Shown here: positions 41,409 to 50,479 of the stretch, in pieces
How the letters are laid out: every line of letters starts with the position of its first letter
Position numbering within the stretch: the stretch's first letter is position 1
Assembly (NCBI RefSeq): GCF_014901205.1
Contig: NZ_JACNMU010000007.1
Span: 62,001 to 126,000 of the forward strand
Length of the DNA stretch: 64,000 nt
Direction: 5' to 3'
Source: Meridianimarinicoccus sp. MJW13
Lineage (GTDB): Bacteria > Pseudomonadota > Alphaproteobacteria > Rhodobacterales > Rhodobacteraceae
Notes under the pieces: model-generated
What the model saw: the letters and a program-made list of their open reading frames with translations, nothing else
Told to the model about the DNA's origin: nothing
Database searches by the model: none
Position numbers and translations under genes: made by a program

Positions 41409-42143
41409 CTAGCCTGCCACAATCGCGCCCACGGCAAAGGCCACGATGGCGCAGGTGGTGCCCACCAGAACCGTCTCTCCGACACAGCGCAAGACGCTTT
41501 CCCGCGTCGACCACCAGCGCAGCAGACCCAGCAATACAAGGGCGGTGAACGTTGCCAAGACCGAGGCCAGGAACACCGCCTGACTGGGATCGAACAGGAA
41601 ATAGGGCGTCAGCGGAATCACCCCGAAGGCGACGAAGGACAGGAAGGTCATCAGGCCATCCAGCGCCGGGGAGCCGTTGCGCATGTCCTGCATCTGCAAT
41701 TCGTAGCTCATCATCATGTCGGCAACCAGTTCCGGGCAATCAATCAGGTCGTGCGAGACACGGTCTGCCGTTTCAAGCGGCATCCCGCGTTCGGCAAGCA
41801 TCTGCACGATCTCCCGCCGCTCCTGCTCGGGGTTGGTTCGCAGTTCCGCAAGTTCGACCCGGCGCTGCGACACGTACAGATCCCGCTGCGACCGGGTTGA
41901 CAGGAACTCGCCCAGCCCCATCGACACCGCGTCGGCGAAAAGATTGGCCAGACCGAACACCAGAACCGCCAGCGCCCCGATCTGCGCAGCCCCCTCGGCC
42001 GAAGCCCCGGCGAAACCCGCGACGATGGCGAAGGTCGTGACGATCCCGTCATTGCCGCCGTAGACGATCTGCTTGAGAAACTCCTGCAGCCGCCCCAGCC
42101 CGTGTTCCTCACGGCGATGCGTGTCCCAGTTGATCTCTGCCAT
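41409..42143 (-). CDS. VIT1/CCC1-family iron/manganese transporter
   Basis: A 244-residue protein; the start at 42143 (MAEINWDTHRREEHG) is chosen because the longer frame has no family similarity. Hydrophobic segments lie near 25-60, 150-200 and 215-240. The family signature FLKQIVYGGNDGIVTTFAIVAG is at the N-terminus, with LANLFADAVSMGLGEFLSTRS and a charged cytoplasmic segment ERREIVQMLAERGMPLETAD, the metal-transfer region in VIT1. It likely moves Fe(II) or Mn(II) out of the cytoplasm. A ferroxidase-type multicopper oxidase lies next door, convergent, hinting at shared metal handling. Confidence 0.87.
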   Translation of the reverse strand: MAEINWDTHRREEHGLGRLQEFLKQIVYGGNDGIVTTFAIVAGFAGASAEGAAQIGALAVLVFGLANLFADAVSMGLGEFLSTRSQRDLYVSQRRVELAELRTNPEQERREIVQMLAERGMPLETADRVSHDLIDCPELVADMMMSYELQMQDMRNGSPALDGLMTFLSFVAFGVIPLTPYFLFDPSQAVFLASVLATFTALVLLGLLRWWSTRESVLRCVGETVLVGTTCAIVAFAVGAIVAG

Positions 42144-42524
42144 TGGCACGCCTTTCCAACAGGGTTCGGGCGGCATCTTCGGGAAACGACCCAAGGTCGT
42201 GCCGCTGTCATGCGCCGTTGATGTTATCCTGATCCCCTGACCCGCGGCAGGCAATGCTGTCGCTGGAGGGCGCGGTTTTTGTCGCAAGCGGCCAACTGCC
42301 CGCGTCAGGAAAGGGTGGCATTGCGCCCGGATCCCCTGCCTTGCCGCCGTCCGCGTGCCGAACGCCGCACTTTTCGCAACCGAAAGACCTTTGATCCGAA
42401 GACCACGGCCCTCCCCGGTACGTCACCGCACCGGACCGGATCCCGATTCTCCGCGCCCGGCGTGGTTGGACTTGCCCAAACCCGGTGCTAGGGTGCCGCC
42501 ATGCGGATCAGACAAGGACCTGAC
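42144..42524. other. 381-base gap with the carboxypeptidase promoter, no gene
   Basis: No coding region is supported. The right end carries a good promoter (42466-42494). The rest shows nothing recognisable. Confidence 0.5.
42466..42494 (+). promoter_or_regulatory. Housekeeping-type promoter of the carboxypeptidase/tmk/holB operon
   Basis: TTGGAC (42466-42471), a 17-base spacer and TAGGGT (42489-42494). The transcript would start near 42501, which favours translation from the ATG at 42525 rather than 42501. Confidence 0.5.
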
Positions 42525-43688
42525 ATGCTGCGCGCCTTCGTGACCACCGGCCTTACTCTGGCCCTTCTCTCCCTTCCGGCCGCGGCTCAGACCGCGTTCG
42601 AAACGCAAGCCAAAGCGGCCTTTGTCGTGGATCTTGGCACCGACACCGTGCTGCTGGAAAAGCAGCCCGATATTGCCTTGCCGCCGGCCTCCATGTCGAA
42701 GCTGATGACCCTGCTGATGCTGTTCGAGGCCCTGCGCGACAATCCCAACGTCACGCTGGACACCCGTTTTGGCGTGTCCACCAAGGCGCGGCAGATGGGC
42801 GGCTCGACCATGTTCCTGAACGAACGTGACCGCCCCTCGTCCGAAGAGTTGATCAAGGGCATCATCGTGCAATCGGGCAATGATGCCACCGTGGTCGTGG
42901 CCGAAGGGCTGGCGGGCACCGAAGACGCATTTGCCCGGATGATGAACGCCCGCGCGAAAGAGCTGGGGATGGAAAATTCCACCTTCGCCAACGCGTCGGG
43001 CTGGCCCAATCCCAACCACCGGATGAGCATGCGGGATCTGGCCATTCTGGCCGAGCACCTGATCGAGGATTTCCCGGAATACTATGGCTTCTTCGCCATG
43101 CCCGAGTATGAATTCGACGGTCGCGCGCCGGACAACCGGTTCAACCGCAATCCGCTGCTGAAGCTGGATATCGGCGCCGACGGGCTGAAGACCGGCCATA
43201 CCGAGGAAGCCGGTTACGGGCTGGTCGGTTCGGCCCGGCAGGGCACACGGCGCATTGTCTTTGTCGTCACCGGCCTGACGTCGGCGGCCGCCCGCGCGCA
43301 GGAGGCCGAGCGCATCGTCAGCTGGGCCTTCCGCCAGTTCGTCGAGGTCGAGGTGGCCGAGGCAGGCGAACGCATCGCCGAGGCGGATGTCTGGATGGGC
43401 AACGTCCAGAAGATCGGACTGGTGGTCCCCGATGACCTGAAGGTCCTGACCGGCGCTGTGCAGAACGATGTCGCGGCAGAAGTGGTCTTTGACAGCCCGC
43501 TGCAGGCGCCGATCGCCGCAGGTCAGCCGGTGGCCGAACTGGTCATCACCCGCCCCGGCCTGCCCGAGGCCCGCCTGCCGCTGGTGTCGGATCAGGATGT
43601 GACCTTCGGCGGATTCGTCCCGCGCCTGCGCAGCGCCGGTCAGGTGCTGGTGTCGCGGGTCATCGGTCAGGCGGAAGGGCTGTTTTGA
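42525..43688 (+). CDS. D-alanyl-D-alanine carboxypeptidase (PBP5/6 type, S11 family)
   Basis: A 387-residue exported penicillin-binding protein trimming peptidoglycan pentapeptides. The start at 42525 follows AAGGACC; the ATG at 42501 is at the predicted transcript start and less likely. Signal peptide cleavage is near AAAQT. The active-site motifs are SMSK, SGN in VQSGNDATV, and KTG in ADGLKTGHTEEAG. The C-terminal PBP5-associated beta domain is present, but the end (VIGQAEGLF) is short for a membrane-anchor helix. tmk starts inside its stop codon. Confidence 0.92.
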   Translation: MLRAFVTTGLTLALLSLPAAAQTAFETQAKAAFVVDLGTDTVLLEKQPDIALPPASMSKLMTLLMLFEALRDNPNVTLDTRFGVSTKARQMGGSTMFLNERDRPSSEELIKGIIVQSGNDATVVVAEGLAGTEDAFARMMNARAKELGMENSTFANASGWPNPNHRMSMRDLAILAEHLIEDFPEYYGFFAMPEYEFDGRAPDNRFNRNPLLKLDIGADGLKTGHTEEAGYGLVGSARQGTRRIVFVVTGLTSAAARAQEAERIVSWAFRQFVEVEVAEAGERIAEADVWMGNVQKIGLVVPDDLKVLTGAVQNDVAAEVVFDSPLQAPIAAGQPVAELVITRPGLPEARLPLVSDQDVTFGGFVPRLRSAGQVLVSRVIGQAEGLF

Positions 43689-44332
43689 GCGCCGCGCACC
43701 AGCCGCCCCGGTTCATCAGCTTCGAAGGCATCGACGGCAGCGGCAAGTCCACACAGGCGCGGTTGCTGGCAGAGCATCTGCGGGCGCAGGGCCGCGAGGT
43801 GGTGCTGACCCGCGAACCCGGCGGCTCGCCCGGGGCCGAGGACATCCGCCGTCTGGTCCTGGGCGGCGAACCCGACCGCTGGTCGCCGGAAACCGAGATC
43901 CTGCTGTTCACCGCCGCCCGGCGCGATCATTGGGAACGCACCATCCAGCCGGCCCTTGACCGGGGTGCCACGGTCATCACCGACCGCTTCGCCGACAGCA
44001 CGCGGGTCTATCAGGGCACCACGCGCGGCGACCTGACCGACATGGTGGACCGGCTGCACACGCTGATGATCGGGGTGCAGCCTGACCTGACATTCGTTCT
44101 TGATCTGCCCCCGGCGCAAGGCCTGGACCGCGCTGTCGCGCGCGAGGCCGGCGCGGCGCAGGATGAAAGCCGGTTCGAAGGGTTCGGCCTGAGCTTTCAG
44201 GAACGTCTGCGCGCCGGGTTTCACGATCTTGCCCGACAAGCGCCGGAGCGTGTGCGCCTGATCGACGGCACCGGGTCGCTTGACGCCGTGGCCGCCCGTG
44301 TACGGGCAGCGTTCGAGACCGAAAAGGCATGA
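43685..44332 (+). CDS. tmk: Thymidylate kinase
   Basis: A 215-residue kinase phosphorylating dTMP to dTDP. It has the P-loop FEGIDGSGKSTQ, the DR motif region TREPGGSPGAEDIR, ITDRFADSTRVYQG and the LID segment after LDRAVAREAG. The start is TTG at 43685, overlapping the carboxypeptidase TGA by 3 bases; no ATG or GTG lies between it and the P-loop that would keep the fold. The holB ATG overlaps its stop, giving a coupled dac-tmk-holB unit. Confidence 0.95.
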   Translation: MSAAHQPPRFISFEGIDGSGKSTQARLLAEHLRAQGREVVLTREPGGSPGAEDIRRLVLGGEPDRWSPETEILLFTAARRDHWERTIQPALDRGATVITDRFADSTRVYQGTTRGDLTDMVDRLHTLMIGVQPDLTFVLDLPPAQGLDRAVAREAGAAQDESRFEGFGLSFQERLRAGFHDLARQAPERVRLIDGTGSLDAVAARVRAAFETEKA

Positions 44333-45447
44333 TCGGCACCGCCCCGGACCTGCCCGAACCCGACCGCGCCGAAGGGGCCGCGCATCCAAGGTTTGCGCCG
44401 TCGCTGGTGGGCCATGAGCGGGCACAAGGCCAGTTTCTGGAAGCGGTGAATACCGGCCGGTTGCACCATGCATGGCTGATCACCGGCCCGCCCGGTATCG
44501 GCAAGGCCACGCTGGCGTGGCGGCTGGCGCGGTTCCTACTGACCTCGCCCGAGCCATCCTCGGATGCGGGCCTGTTCGGGGCACCCGAGCCGCTGACCAG
44601 CCTTGACCCCGGTCCCGATCCCGCGCCGCTCAGCCGGATCGAGGCGCTTTCCGAACCTGGCCTGTTCCTGTTGCGGCGCGGCTGGGACGCCAAGACCAGG
44701 AAGCTGCGCACGGTCATCACCGTGGACGAAGTGCGCGCCTTGAACGGGTTTTTCGCCCTGTCGCGGCCCGACGGCGGCCGCCGCGTGGTGATCGTTGATG
44801 CCGCCGACGAGATGAACGCCAATGCCGCCAACGCGCTGCTGAAACGGCTGGAGGAACCGCCCGCGCAGACGGTTTTCCTGCTGGTCAGCCACATGCCTTC
44901 GCGCCTGTTGCCGACCATCCGTTCACGCTGCCGCACCCTGCCCTGCGCCCGGTTGCCCGAGGCGCAGATGGCCGAGGTGCTGGCGCGCCTGTTGCCCGAC
45001 ACGCCTGCGGAAGAACGCACAGCACTTGCGCAACTGGCCGACGGCAGCCCCGGCGGCGCGCTGCGCCTGCAGGTCCATGACGGGGTGTCGCTGGGCCGCG
45101 AGATCGACGCGCTTCTGGCCTCCATGCCCGGTGTCGACCGGATGCGGGCGGTGGCGCTGGCCGCGGGTCTGTCGGCGCGCGATGCCCAGGACAAGCGCAG
45201 CCTGTGTCTGGACCTGATGGATCAGGCCATGGCGCGGATCGCCCGCGCCGGTGTTCTGGGCGGTGACGACCCGCTGGCGCGGTTGGCGCCCGGCCCGGAT
45301 GCGGGTCGCCGATGGGCGCAGGCACAGCAGGACGAATCCGCGCGGGTTCGGCGCGGATTGGCGGTCAATCTTGACGCTCACAGCCTCATCCTCGATATGG
45401 TTCTGAGAATAGACAAGCTGGCAGCAGACTGCGCCGCCGGAAGGTAA
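44329..45447 (+). CDS. holB: DNA polymerase III delta' subunit
   Basis: A 372-residue clamp-loader subunit. It shows the AAA+ P-loop GPPGIGKATLAWR, GRRVVIVDAADEMNANAANALLKRLEEPP and the sensor region LLVSHMPSRLLPTIRSRC, all standard for alphaproteobacterial delta'. It lacks the zinc-binding Cys cluster in the usual place, as do many in this group. Coupled to tmk by ATGA overlap; a TatD gene follows 10 bases later, the common tmk-holB-tatD order. Confidence 0.94.
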   Translation: MIGTAPDLPEPDRAEGAAHPRFAPSLVGHERAQGQFLEAVNTGRLHHAWLITGPPGIGKATLAWRLARFLLTSPEPSSDAGLFGAPEPLTSLDPGPDPAPLSRIEALSEPGLFLLRRGWDAKTRKLRTVITVDEVRALNGFFALSRPDGGRRVVIVDAADEMNANAANALLKRLEEPPAQTVFLLVSHMPSRLLPTIRSRCRTLPCARLPEAQMAEVLARLLPDTPAEERTALAQLADGSPGGALRLQVHDGVSLGREIDALLASMPGVDRMRAVALAAGLSARDAQDKRSLCLDLMDQAMARIARAGVLGGDDPLARLAPGPDAGRRWAQAQQDESARVRRGLAVNLDAHSLILDMVLRIDKLAADCAAGR

Positions 45448-45457
45448 CCATCGCGTC

Positions 45458-46276
45458 ATGACAGATTCCCCACAGCCCCGGCTGGTCGACAGCCATTGCC
45501 ACCTTGATTTCCCGGATTTCCAGGACGAGCTGCCCGAGGTGATTGCCCGCGCCACCGAGGCTGGCGTGAGCCGCATGGTCACCATCTGCACCCGGCTGCG
45601 CAACGCCCCGCAGGTGCGCGCCATTGCCGAGGCCCATGATCCGGTGTTCTGGGCCGGGGGCACCCACCCGATGAGCGCGGCAGAGGAGCCTCTGGCCGCG
45701 GTCGACGATCTGGTGGCACTGGCCGCGCATCCGAAATTCGTGGGCATCGGCGAGACCGGGCTGGACTATTATTACACCTCGGAAAGCGCGGGCGTGCAGC
45801 AGGACAGCCTGCGCATCCATATCGAGGCCGCCCGTCAGACCGGCCTGCCGCTGATCATCCATGCCCGCGCCGCCGACGACGACATGGCCCGCATCCTGAC
45901 CGAGGAACACCGGGCCGGGGCCTTCGACTGCGTGATGCATTGCTTCTCGTCGGGGCGCGACCTGGGACTGGCGATGCTGGAGCTGGGCTTCTACCTGTCC
46001 ATGTCAGGCATCGCGGCCTTCCCGCGCTCGCAAGAGCTGCGCGACATCTTCAAGGAAGCATCCCTGGACCGCATCCTTGTCGAAACCGACGCCCCCTACC
46101 TCGCGCCACCGCCGCATCGTGGCAGGCGCAATGAACCGGCCTATGTCGCCAAGACCGCCGCCGTCGGGGCCGAGGTTTTCGGCGTCAGCACGGCAGAGTT
46201 CGCCCGCCAGACCAGCGAAAATTTCGACCGCTTGTTCGCCAAGGCCGCCGCCTGGCGTGCCGCGGATGCCGCCTGA
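45458..46276 (+). CDS. TatD-family metal-dependent hydrolase (YcfH-like DNase)
   Basis: A 272-residue TIM-barrel hydrolase. Metal ligands are visible in VDSHCHLDFPDF, GIGETGLDYYYT, LPLIIHARAADDD, MHCFSSG and VETDAPYLAPPPHRGRRN. Family members have 3'-5' exonuclease activity on DNA or RNA. AAGGTAAC precedes the ATG. The stop overlaps the start of the MBL gene by one base (TGATG), so the two are translationally coupled. Confidence 0.93.
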   Translation: MTDSPQPRLVDSHCHLDFPDFQDELPEVIARATEAGVSRMVTICTRLRNAPQVRAIAEAHDPVFWAGGTHPMSAAEEPLAAVDDLVALAAHPKFVGIGETGLDYYYTSESAGVQQDSLRIHIEAARQTGLPLIIHARAADDDMARILTEEHRAGAFDCVMHCFSSGRDLGLAMLELGFYLSMSGIAAFPRSQELRDIFKEASLDRILVETDAPYLAPPPHRGRRNEPAYVAKTAAVGAEVFGVSTAEFARQTSENFDRLFAKAAAWRAADAA

Positions 46277-47073
46277 TGGGCGAGATCCGGTTGACCATCC
46301 TGGGCTGCGGATCGTCGGGCGGGGTCCCCCGACTGGGCGGGCATTGGGGTGAATGCGACCCCGACAACCCCCGCAACCGGCGGCGGCGCTGTTCACTGCT
46401 GGTCGAGCGTGAGGGCGACGCGGGAACCACGACGGTGCTGATCGACACCTCGCCCGACATGCGCGACCAATTGCTGAGTTCCGGCGTCGGTGTGCTGAAC
46501 GGCGTCGTTTATACCCACAGCCACGCCGACCATGTGCACGGGTTGGATGACCTGCGCCAGATCGTGTTCAACACCCGCGAGCGTCTGGATGTCTGGGCCG
46601 ACGAGGAAACCAGCGACAACCTGCTGTCGCGCTTCGGGTATGCCTTCGTGCAGCCCGAGGGCTCTCCCTATCCGCCGATCCTGAACCTGAAGCTCATCCG
46701 CGGTGATGTGGTGGTGCCCGGCCCCGGCGGCGATGTGGTGCTGCGGCCCTTCGCGGTGGCCCACGGCGGCATCGAGGCGCTGGGGTTTCGCATCGGGGAC
46801 GTGGCCTATCTGCCGGATGTCTCCGAGATTCCGGATGCTGCCTGGCCAATGCTGGAAGGGCTGGACTGTTTCATCGTCGATGCCCTGCGCCGCAAACCCC
46901 ATCCCACCCATGCGCATCTGGCGCGCAGCCTGGAATGGATCGCCAAGCTGGCCCCGCGCCGCGCGGTGCTGACCAACATGCATATCGATCTGGACTATGC
47001 CACGGTGGCCGCCGAAACCCCGGACCACGTGGTACCGGCGCATGACGGCCTCACCCTCAGCTTTCCGGTCTGA
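46276..47073 (+). CDS. MBL-fold hydrolase (PhnP-like phosphodiesterase)
   Basis: A 265-residue metallo-beta-lactamase-fold protein with LTILGCGSSGGVPRLGGHWG at the N-terminus, the metal motif THSHADHVHGLDDLR, VAHGGIEALGFR, and the late His in NMHIDLDYATV. It resembles PhnP and related cyclic phosphodiesterases, but no phosphonate genes are near; in this operon it is a standard companion of tatD in Rhodobacterales. Starts at the ATG overlapping the TatD stop. Confidence 0.9.
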   Translation: MGEIRLTILGCGSSGGVPRLGGHWGECDPDNPRNRRRRCSLLVEREGDAGTTTVLIDTSPDMRDQLLSSGVGVLNGVVYTHSHADHVHGLDDLRQIVFNTRERLDVWADEETSDNLLSRFGYAFVQPEGSPYPPILNLKLIRGDVVVPGPGGDVVLRPFAVAHGGIEALGFRIGDVAYLPDVSEIPDAAWPMLEGLDCFIVDALRRKPHPTHAHLARSLEWIAKLAPRRAVLTNMHIDLDYATVAAETPDHVVPAHDGLTLSFPV

Positions 47074-47076
47074 TCC

Positions 47077-48006
47077 TTGGGCGCGCTGATCGAGGTCGTC
47101 CTGCCCGTCTTTCTGGTGATCGGGGCGGGCTATCTGACCACGGCGCGCGGGTTGTTCAGTGACAGCAACGTGAACGGGCTGATGCAGTTCACGCAGAAAT
47201 TCGCCATCCCCTGCCTGCTGTTCCGCGCGATATCCACGCTGGACCTGTCGGCAGGCTTTGATCTGCGCCTGTTGTCCAGCTTTTATGTCGGCGCGTTTTC
47301 GGGGTTCGTGCTGGGCCTTCTGGGCGCGCGCTTCCTGTTTCACAGATCCTGGAGCGATTGCGTCGCCATCGGCTTTTGCGGATTGTTTTCCAATTCGGTC
47401 ATGCTGGGACTGCCGATCGCTGAACGCGCTTATGGGGCCGAGTCGCTGGCCCCGAATTTCGCCATCATCTCGATCCACGCGCCGTTCTGCTACCTGGTGG
47501 GCATCACCGCGATGGAGATTGTGCGCGGCGGCAGCCAGAGCACCTGGCGCACCTCGCTGCGCATTCTCAAGGCGATGTTCTCGAACGCGCTGGTGATCGG
47601 GCTGGCGCTGGGTCTGCTGGTCAACCTGACCGGGCTGCCGGTGCCCGGCGCACTGAACGACTCCGCCGACCTTATCGCCCGCACCGCCCTTCCGGCGGCG
47701 CTGTTTGCATTGGGCGGCGTTCTGACCCGCTATCGCCCCGAAGGCGACGCCAAGGCCATCGCCTTTATCGTGGCGATCTCGGTGCTGGTGCATCCGGCCA
47801 TCGTCTGGATCATGGGTCAGGTTCTGAACCTGCCGCCCGACGCGTTCCGCGCCGCTGTTCTTACCGCCGCCATGGCGCCGGGCGTCAACACATATGTCTT
47901 TGCCGACATGTACGGTTCGGCCCGCCGGGTCGCGGCGTCAGCGGTCTTGCTGGGCACGACAGTGTCGGTGGGAACAGTCTGGTTCTGGCTGCAAGTGCTC
48001 GGCTAG
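47077..48006 (+). CDS. AEC-family (auxin efflux carrier type) transporter
   Basis: A 309-residue membrane protein with about ten hydrophobic segments. The family patterns VLPVFLVIGAGYLTTARGLF, TQKFAIPCLLFRAIS and MAPGVNTYVFADMYG are clear. Prokaryotic members move organic acids such as malate or malonate. The start is TTG at 47077, 3 bases after the MBL stop. It could serve the malonate pathway encoded 17 kb away, but nothing in the sequence requires that. Confidence 0.88.
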   Translation: MGALIEVVLPVFLVIGAGYLTTARGLFSDSNVNGLMQFTQKFAIPCLLFRAISTLDLSAGFDLRLLSSFYVGAFSGFVLGLLGARFLFHRSWSDCVAIGFCGLFSNSVMLGLPIAERAYGAESLAPNFAIISIHAPFCYLVGITAMEIVRGGSQSTWRTSLRILKAMFSNALVIGLALGLLVNLTGLPVPGALNDSADLIARTALPAALFALGGVLTRYRPEGDAKAIAFIVAISVLVHPAIVWIMGQVLNLPPDAFRAAVLTAAMAPGVNTYVFADMYGSARRVAASAVLLGTTVSVGTVWFWLQVLG

Positions 48007-48066
48007 AGACCGTCGACCTCTGCCAGGTCGGGCAGAAGCAAAGTCATCATGTCCGAAGGACTGTCC

Positions 48067-48153
48067 TGGTGCGGTCGAGAAGACTCGAACTTCCACGGGA
48101 GTTACCCCACAGCGACCTCAACGCTGCGCGTCTACCAATTCCGCCACGACCGC
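48067..48153 (-). tRNA. tRNA-Leu (anticodon GAG)
   Basis: On the minus strand a cloverleaf is readable: acceptor GCGGTCG/CGACCGC, D-arm with GGTAGAC, anticodon stem CAGCG/CGCTG with loop TTGAGGT (anticodon GAG), a long variable arm typical of class II tRNA-Leu, the T-arm with TTCGAGT, and an encoded CCA. Length 87 bases. It reads CUC and CUU codons. Confidence 0.95.
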
Positions 48154-48297
48154 ATCTCAGTGACAGTGGCGGGGGTGTATCCGACCGTTTCAAGGATGTG
48201 AAGCGGTTTTCCCGGCCCGAAAGGCACTTTTTTCGCAGCATGGGATCCCGGCCTTTGGGACGGATATTCACACCGTCAAACCGCGCGGCTTTGCCGA

Positions 48298-48326
48298 TTG
48301 CCCCGCGCCCCGGCGCCCGCTAGAAC
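48298..48326 (+). promoter_or_regulatory. Predicted lipB promoter
   Basis: TTGCCC (48298-48303), a 17-base spacer and TAGAAC (48321-48326). The start of transcription would be near 48333, only 6 bases before the ATG at 48339, which argues that translation begins at the GTG at 48351. Confidence 0.45.
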
Positions 48327-48350
48327 CCCCGAAAACGCATGAGGACCCGC

Positions 48351-49007
48351 GTGGTTACCTGGACCATCACAGACGGCTTGACGCCCTACCCGGACGCCTT
48401 GGCGGCCATGGAAGCCCGTGCCGCGGCCATCCGCAACGGCACCGCCGATGAACAGATCTGGTTGTTGGAGCATCCGCCCCTCTACACCGCCGGAACCAGC
48501 GCCGATCCCGCCGACCTGACCGATCCGGACCGCTTTCCGGTCTTTGATGCAGGCCGGGGCGGGCAATACACGTATCACGGGCCGGGCCAGCGCGTGGCCT
48601 ATGTCATGCTGGACCTGACAAAGCGCGGGCGCGACGTGCGCCAGTTCGTGGCGCAGGTCGAGGATTGGGTCATCGACACGCTGGCCGAGTTCAACGTCAA
48701 GGGCGAACGCCGCGCGGGCCGCGTCGGGGTCTGGGTGGTGCGCCACGACAAACCCCTGAACGCGGATGGCACCCCGCAAGAAGACAAGATCGCCGCCATC
48801 GGCCTGCGCCTGCGCCGCTGGGTCAGCTTCCACGGCCTGTCGATCAACGTGGAACCCGACCTGAGCCATTTCGACGGCATTGTCCCCTGTGGCATTCGTG
48901 AACATGGCGTCACCAGCCTTGTGGATCTGGGGCTTCCGGTGACCATGGACGATGTGGACGCTGCCCTGCGCAAGACGTTTGCAAGACGTTTGAACGGTCG
49001 AAACTGA
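48351..49007 (+). CDS. lipB: Octanoyl-ACP:protein N-octanoyltransferase
   Basis: A 218-residue enzyme that moves octanoyl from acyl carrier protein to lipoyl domains, first step of lipoate synthesis. Motifs are [40 protein letters not shown], the catalytic Lys in [19 protein letters not shown] and the catalytic Cys in [15 protein letters not shown] choose the GTG at 48351 because GAGGA lies five bases before it and the predicted transcript start leaves little leader for the ATG at 48339; that would add four residues. Confidence 0.92.
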   Translation: MVTWTITDGLTPYPDALAAMEARAAAIRNGTADEQIWLLEHPPLYTAGTSADPADLTDPDRFPVFDAGRGGQYTYHGPGQRVAYVMLDLTKRGRDVRQFVAQVEDWVIDTLAEFNVKGERRAGRVGVWVVRHDKPLNADGTPQEDKIAAIGLRLRRWVSFHGLSINVEPDLSHFDGIVPCGIREHGVTSLVDLGLPVTMDDVDAALRKTFARRLNGRN

Positions 49008-49075
49008 AATCGTACCAAACCACGATGTAAGTGGTGACGCCCCGCCCCATGGGCACGACATGGAAAGTTGCAGTC

Positions 49076-50197
49076 ATGAGTATCAAGGAAGACATTGTCC
49101 TGCACATTGGCGCGCCGAAATGCGGCAGCAGTTCGCTGCAGGCGACGCTGTCGCAACAGCCGGACTTCCAGTCGCGCACGGGACAACGATTTTCCTATGT
49201 CGCGGCGCATCATCGTGGCGGGTTGATCGCGGGCGATGACATCACCAAAGACGCCCGCAAGTCGGTCTTCGGGTATACATCATCCCCCGATGCCAGCCCG
49301 AACCAGCCCAACCCTTGGATGGAACAGATGCCGGGCCACCTGCGCAAGATTGTCGAGGACGGCCGCACGCCCATCCTGTCAGCCGAGGGCTGGATCAATC
49401 GCGCCAAACAGTTCGCCGAAGCACGTTTCCTCGAAAAGGAAAACCTGTCAGCCCATGCGGTGGTCTTCGTCCGGCCGCCGGTGGAATGGCTCAACAGCGC
49501 CTGGTGGCAATGGGGCGTGTGGTCCGATGTCACGCTGGACCGGTTTGTGCGCGCCAATATCGAGTCGGCGCGTTGGAACGCGCTTGCGCATGTTTGGTCC
49601 CAGGTACCGGGTGTGGAACGTGTGTCGGTCCGGCTGGCCAGTTCGGATGCGGTCAGTTCCTTCTATGACATTCTGGATGCAGAGCCGCCGGCGCTGGCCA
49701 ACAGCAACTCGGGTATCCCGACGTCGTTGCTGTACTTCATGACCCGCAACCGGGAATTCCGGGAAAACGCGCACACACCACAGGTGGAATTCATCGCGGC
49801 GCGGCAGCTGAACTGGAAAGAACCGACGCCTTGGGTGTTGCGCGAGGATCTTGTAGCCTATGCGCTCCACCATCTGTATCCGGCCAACCGGAACCTGATG
49901 GGCCGGATGAGTCCCGCCGACCGCACCGCCGTCGACAAGGATCCCAAGTGGTGGGACTATGAGTATTACAAGGCCCGCACCCTTGTGGATCCCGACACCT
50001 ACAACCAGCCTCCGGCGTTGCAAGACCTCGCGAAGGCCATGATCGATCGCTTGCAGTCCTGCGATTGCGCGCTGCCGGCAGAGTTGATTGCGGAAGTGGA
50101 GGGCTGGTCCAAAGGTGTCGATGTCACGTGCGCCGACAAGAGCATCGCGGATCTGCTGCGCCGATTGTGCAAACTGGATCAAGCACAACGAGGGTGA
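49076..50197 (+). CDS. Sulfotransferase-like P-loop protein
   Basis: A 373-residue protein. Residues 7-24 (VLHIGAPKCGSSSLQATL) look like the 5'-phosphosulfate loop of PAPS-dependent sulfotransferases. VVFVRPPVEWLNSAWWQWG near 125 matches the region of their 3'-phosphate-binding Arg and Ser. The remainder is poorly conserved to my eye and ends in a helical segment. The start at 49076 follows GGAAAG; upstream ATGs are possible. It probably modifies an extracellular polysaccharide or lipid. Alternatives include a related capsule-type protein without activity. Single gene between lipB and ctaD. Confidence 0.65.
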   Translation: MSIKEDIVLHIGAPKCGSSSLQATLSQQPDFQSRTGQRFSYVAAHHRGGLIAGDDITKDARKSVFGYTSSPDASPNQPNPWMEQMPGHLRKIVEDGRTPILSAEGWINRAKQFAEARFLEKENLSAHAVVFVRPPVEWLNSAWWQWGVWSDVTLDRFVRANIESARWNALAHVWSQVPGVERVSVRLASSDAVSSFYDILDAEPPALANSNSGIPTSLLYFMTRNREFRENAHTPQVEFIAARQLNWKEPTPWVLREDLVAYALHHLYPANRNLMGRMSPADRTAVDKDPKWWDYEYYKARTLVDPDTYNQPPALQDLAKAMIDRLQSCDCALPAELIAEVEGWSKGVDVTCADKSIADLLRRLCKLDQAQRG

Positions 50198-50272
50198 GGC
50201 GAATGCCGCAGGGCGTCACACACCGTTGGATACAGACTTGCCCGAAACAACCGTAACAAAATGTCGCGGCCT

Positions 50273-50290
50273 TCGCATGCTCATATGCGA
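50273..50290. promoter_or_regulatory. Inverted repeat in the ctaD upstream region
   Basis: TCGCAT (50273-50278), GCTCAT, ATGCGA (50285-50290): perfect 6-bp arms in the 282-base gap before ctaD (50198-50479). It may be an operator or the end signal of the previous gene. No FNR-type box was seen here. Confidence 0.3.
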
Positions 50291-50479
50291 TAGTCTGATT
50301 TTCCAAGCTTCAATGGCGCTTTACGCGCCGAGACTGCCACGCTAAGGGCGCACACAGTGGCGGTACAATGACACAGATCAAACCGCTGTCTGTCATTGCA
50401 CCGGCATGGGCGGACGACTACAAACATCGTGAAGTCCGGACCCCTGCGTCCGGTAGGAATTAGCAATCGGGAGGCACGT

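Noticed and set aside
48047-48323. Short frames on both strands over the tRNA-Leu gene
   Set aside because: They overlap a well-formed tRNA and have no family match.
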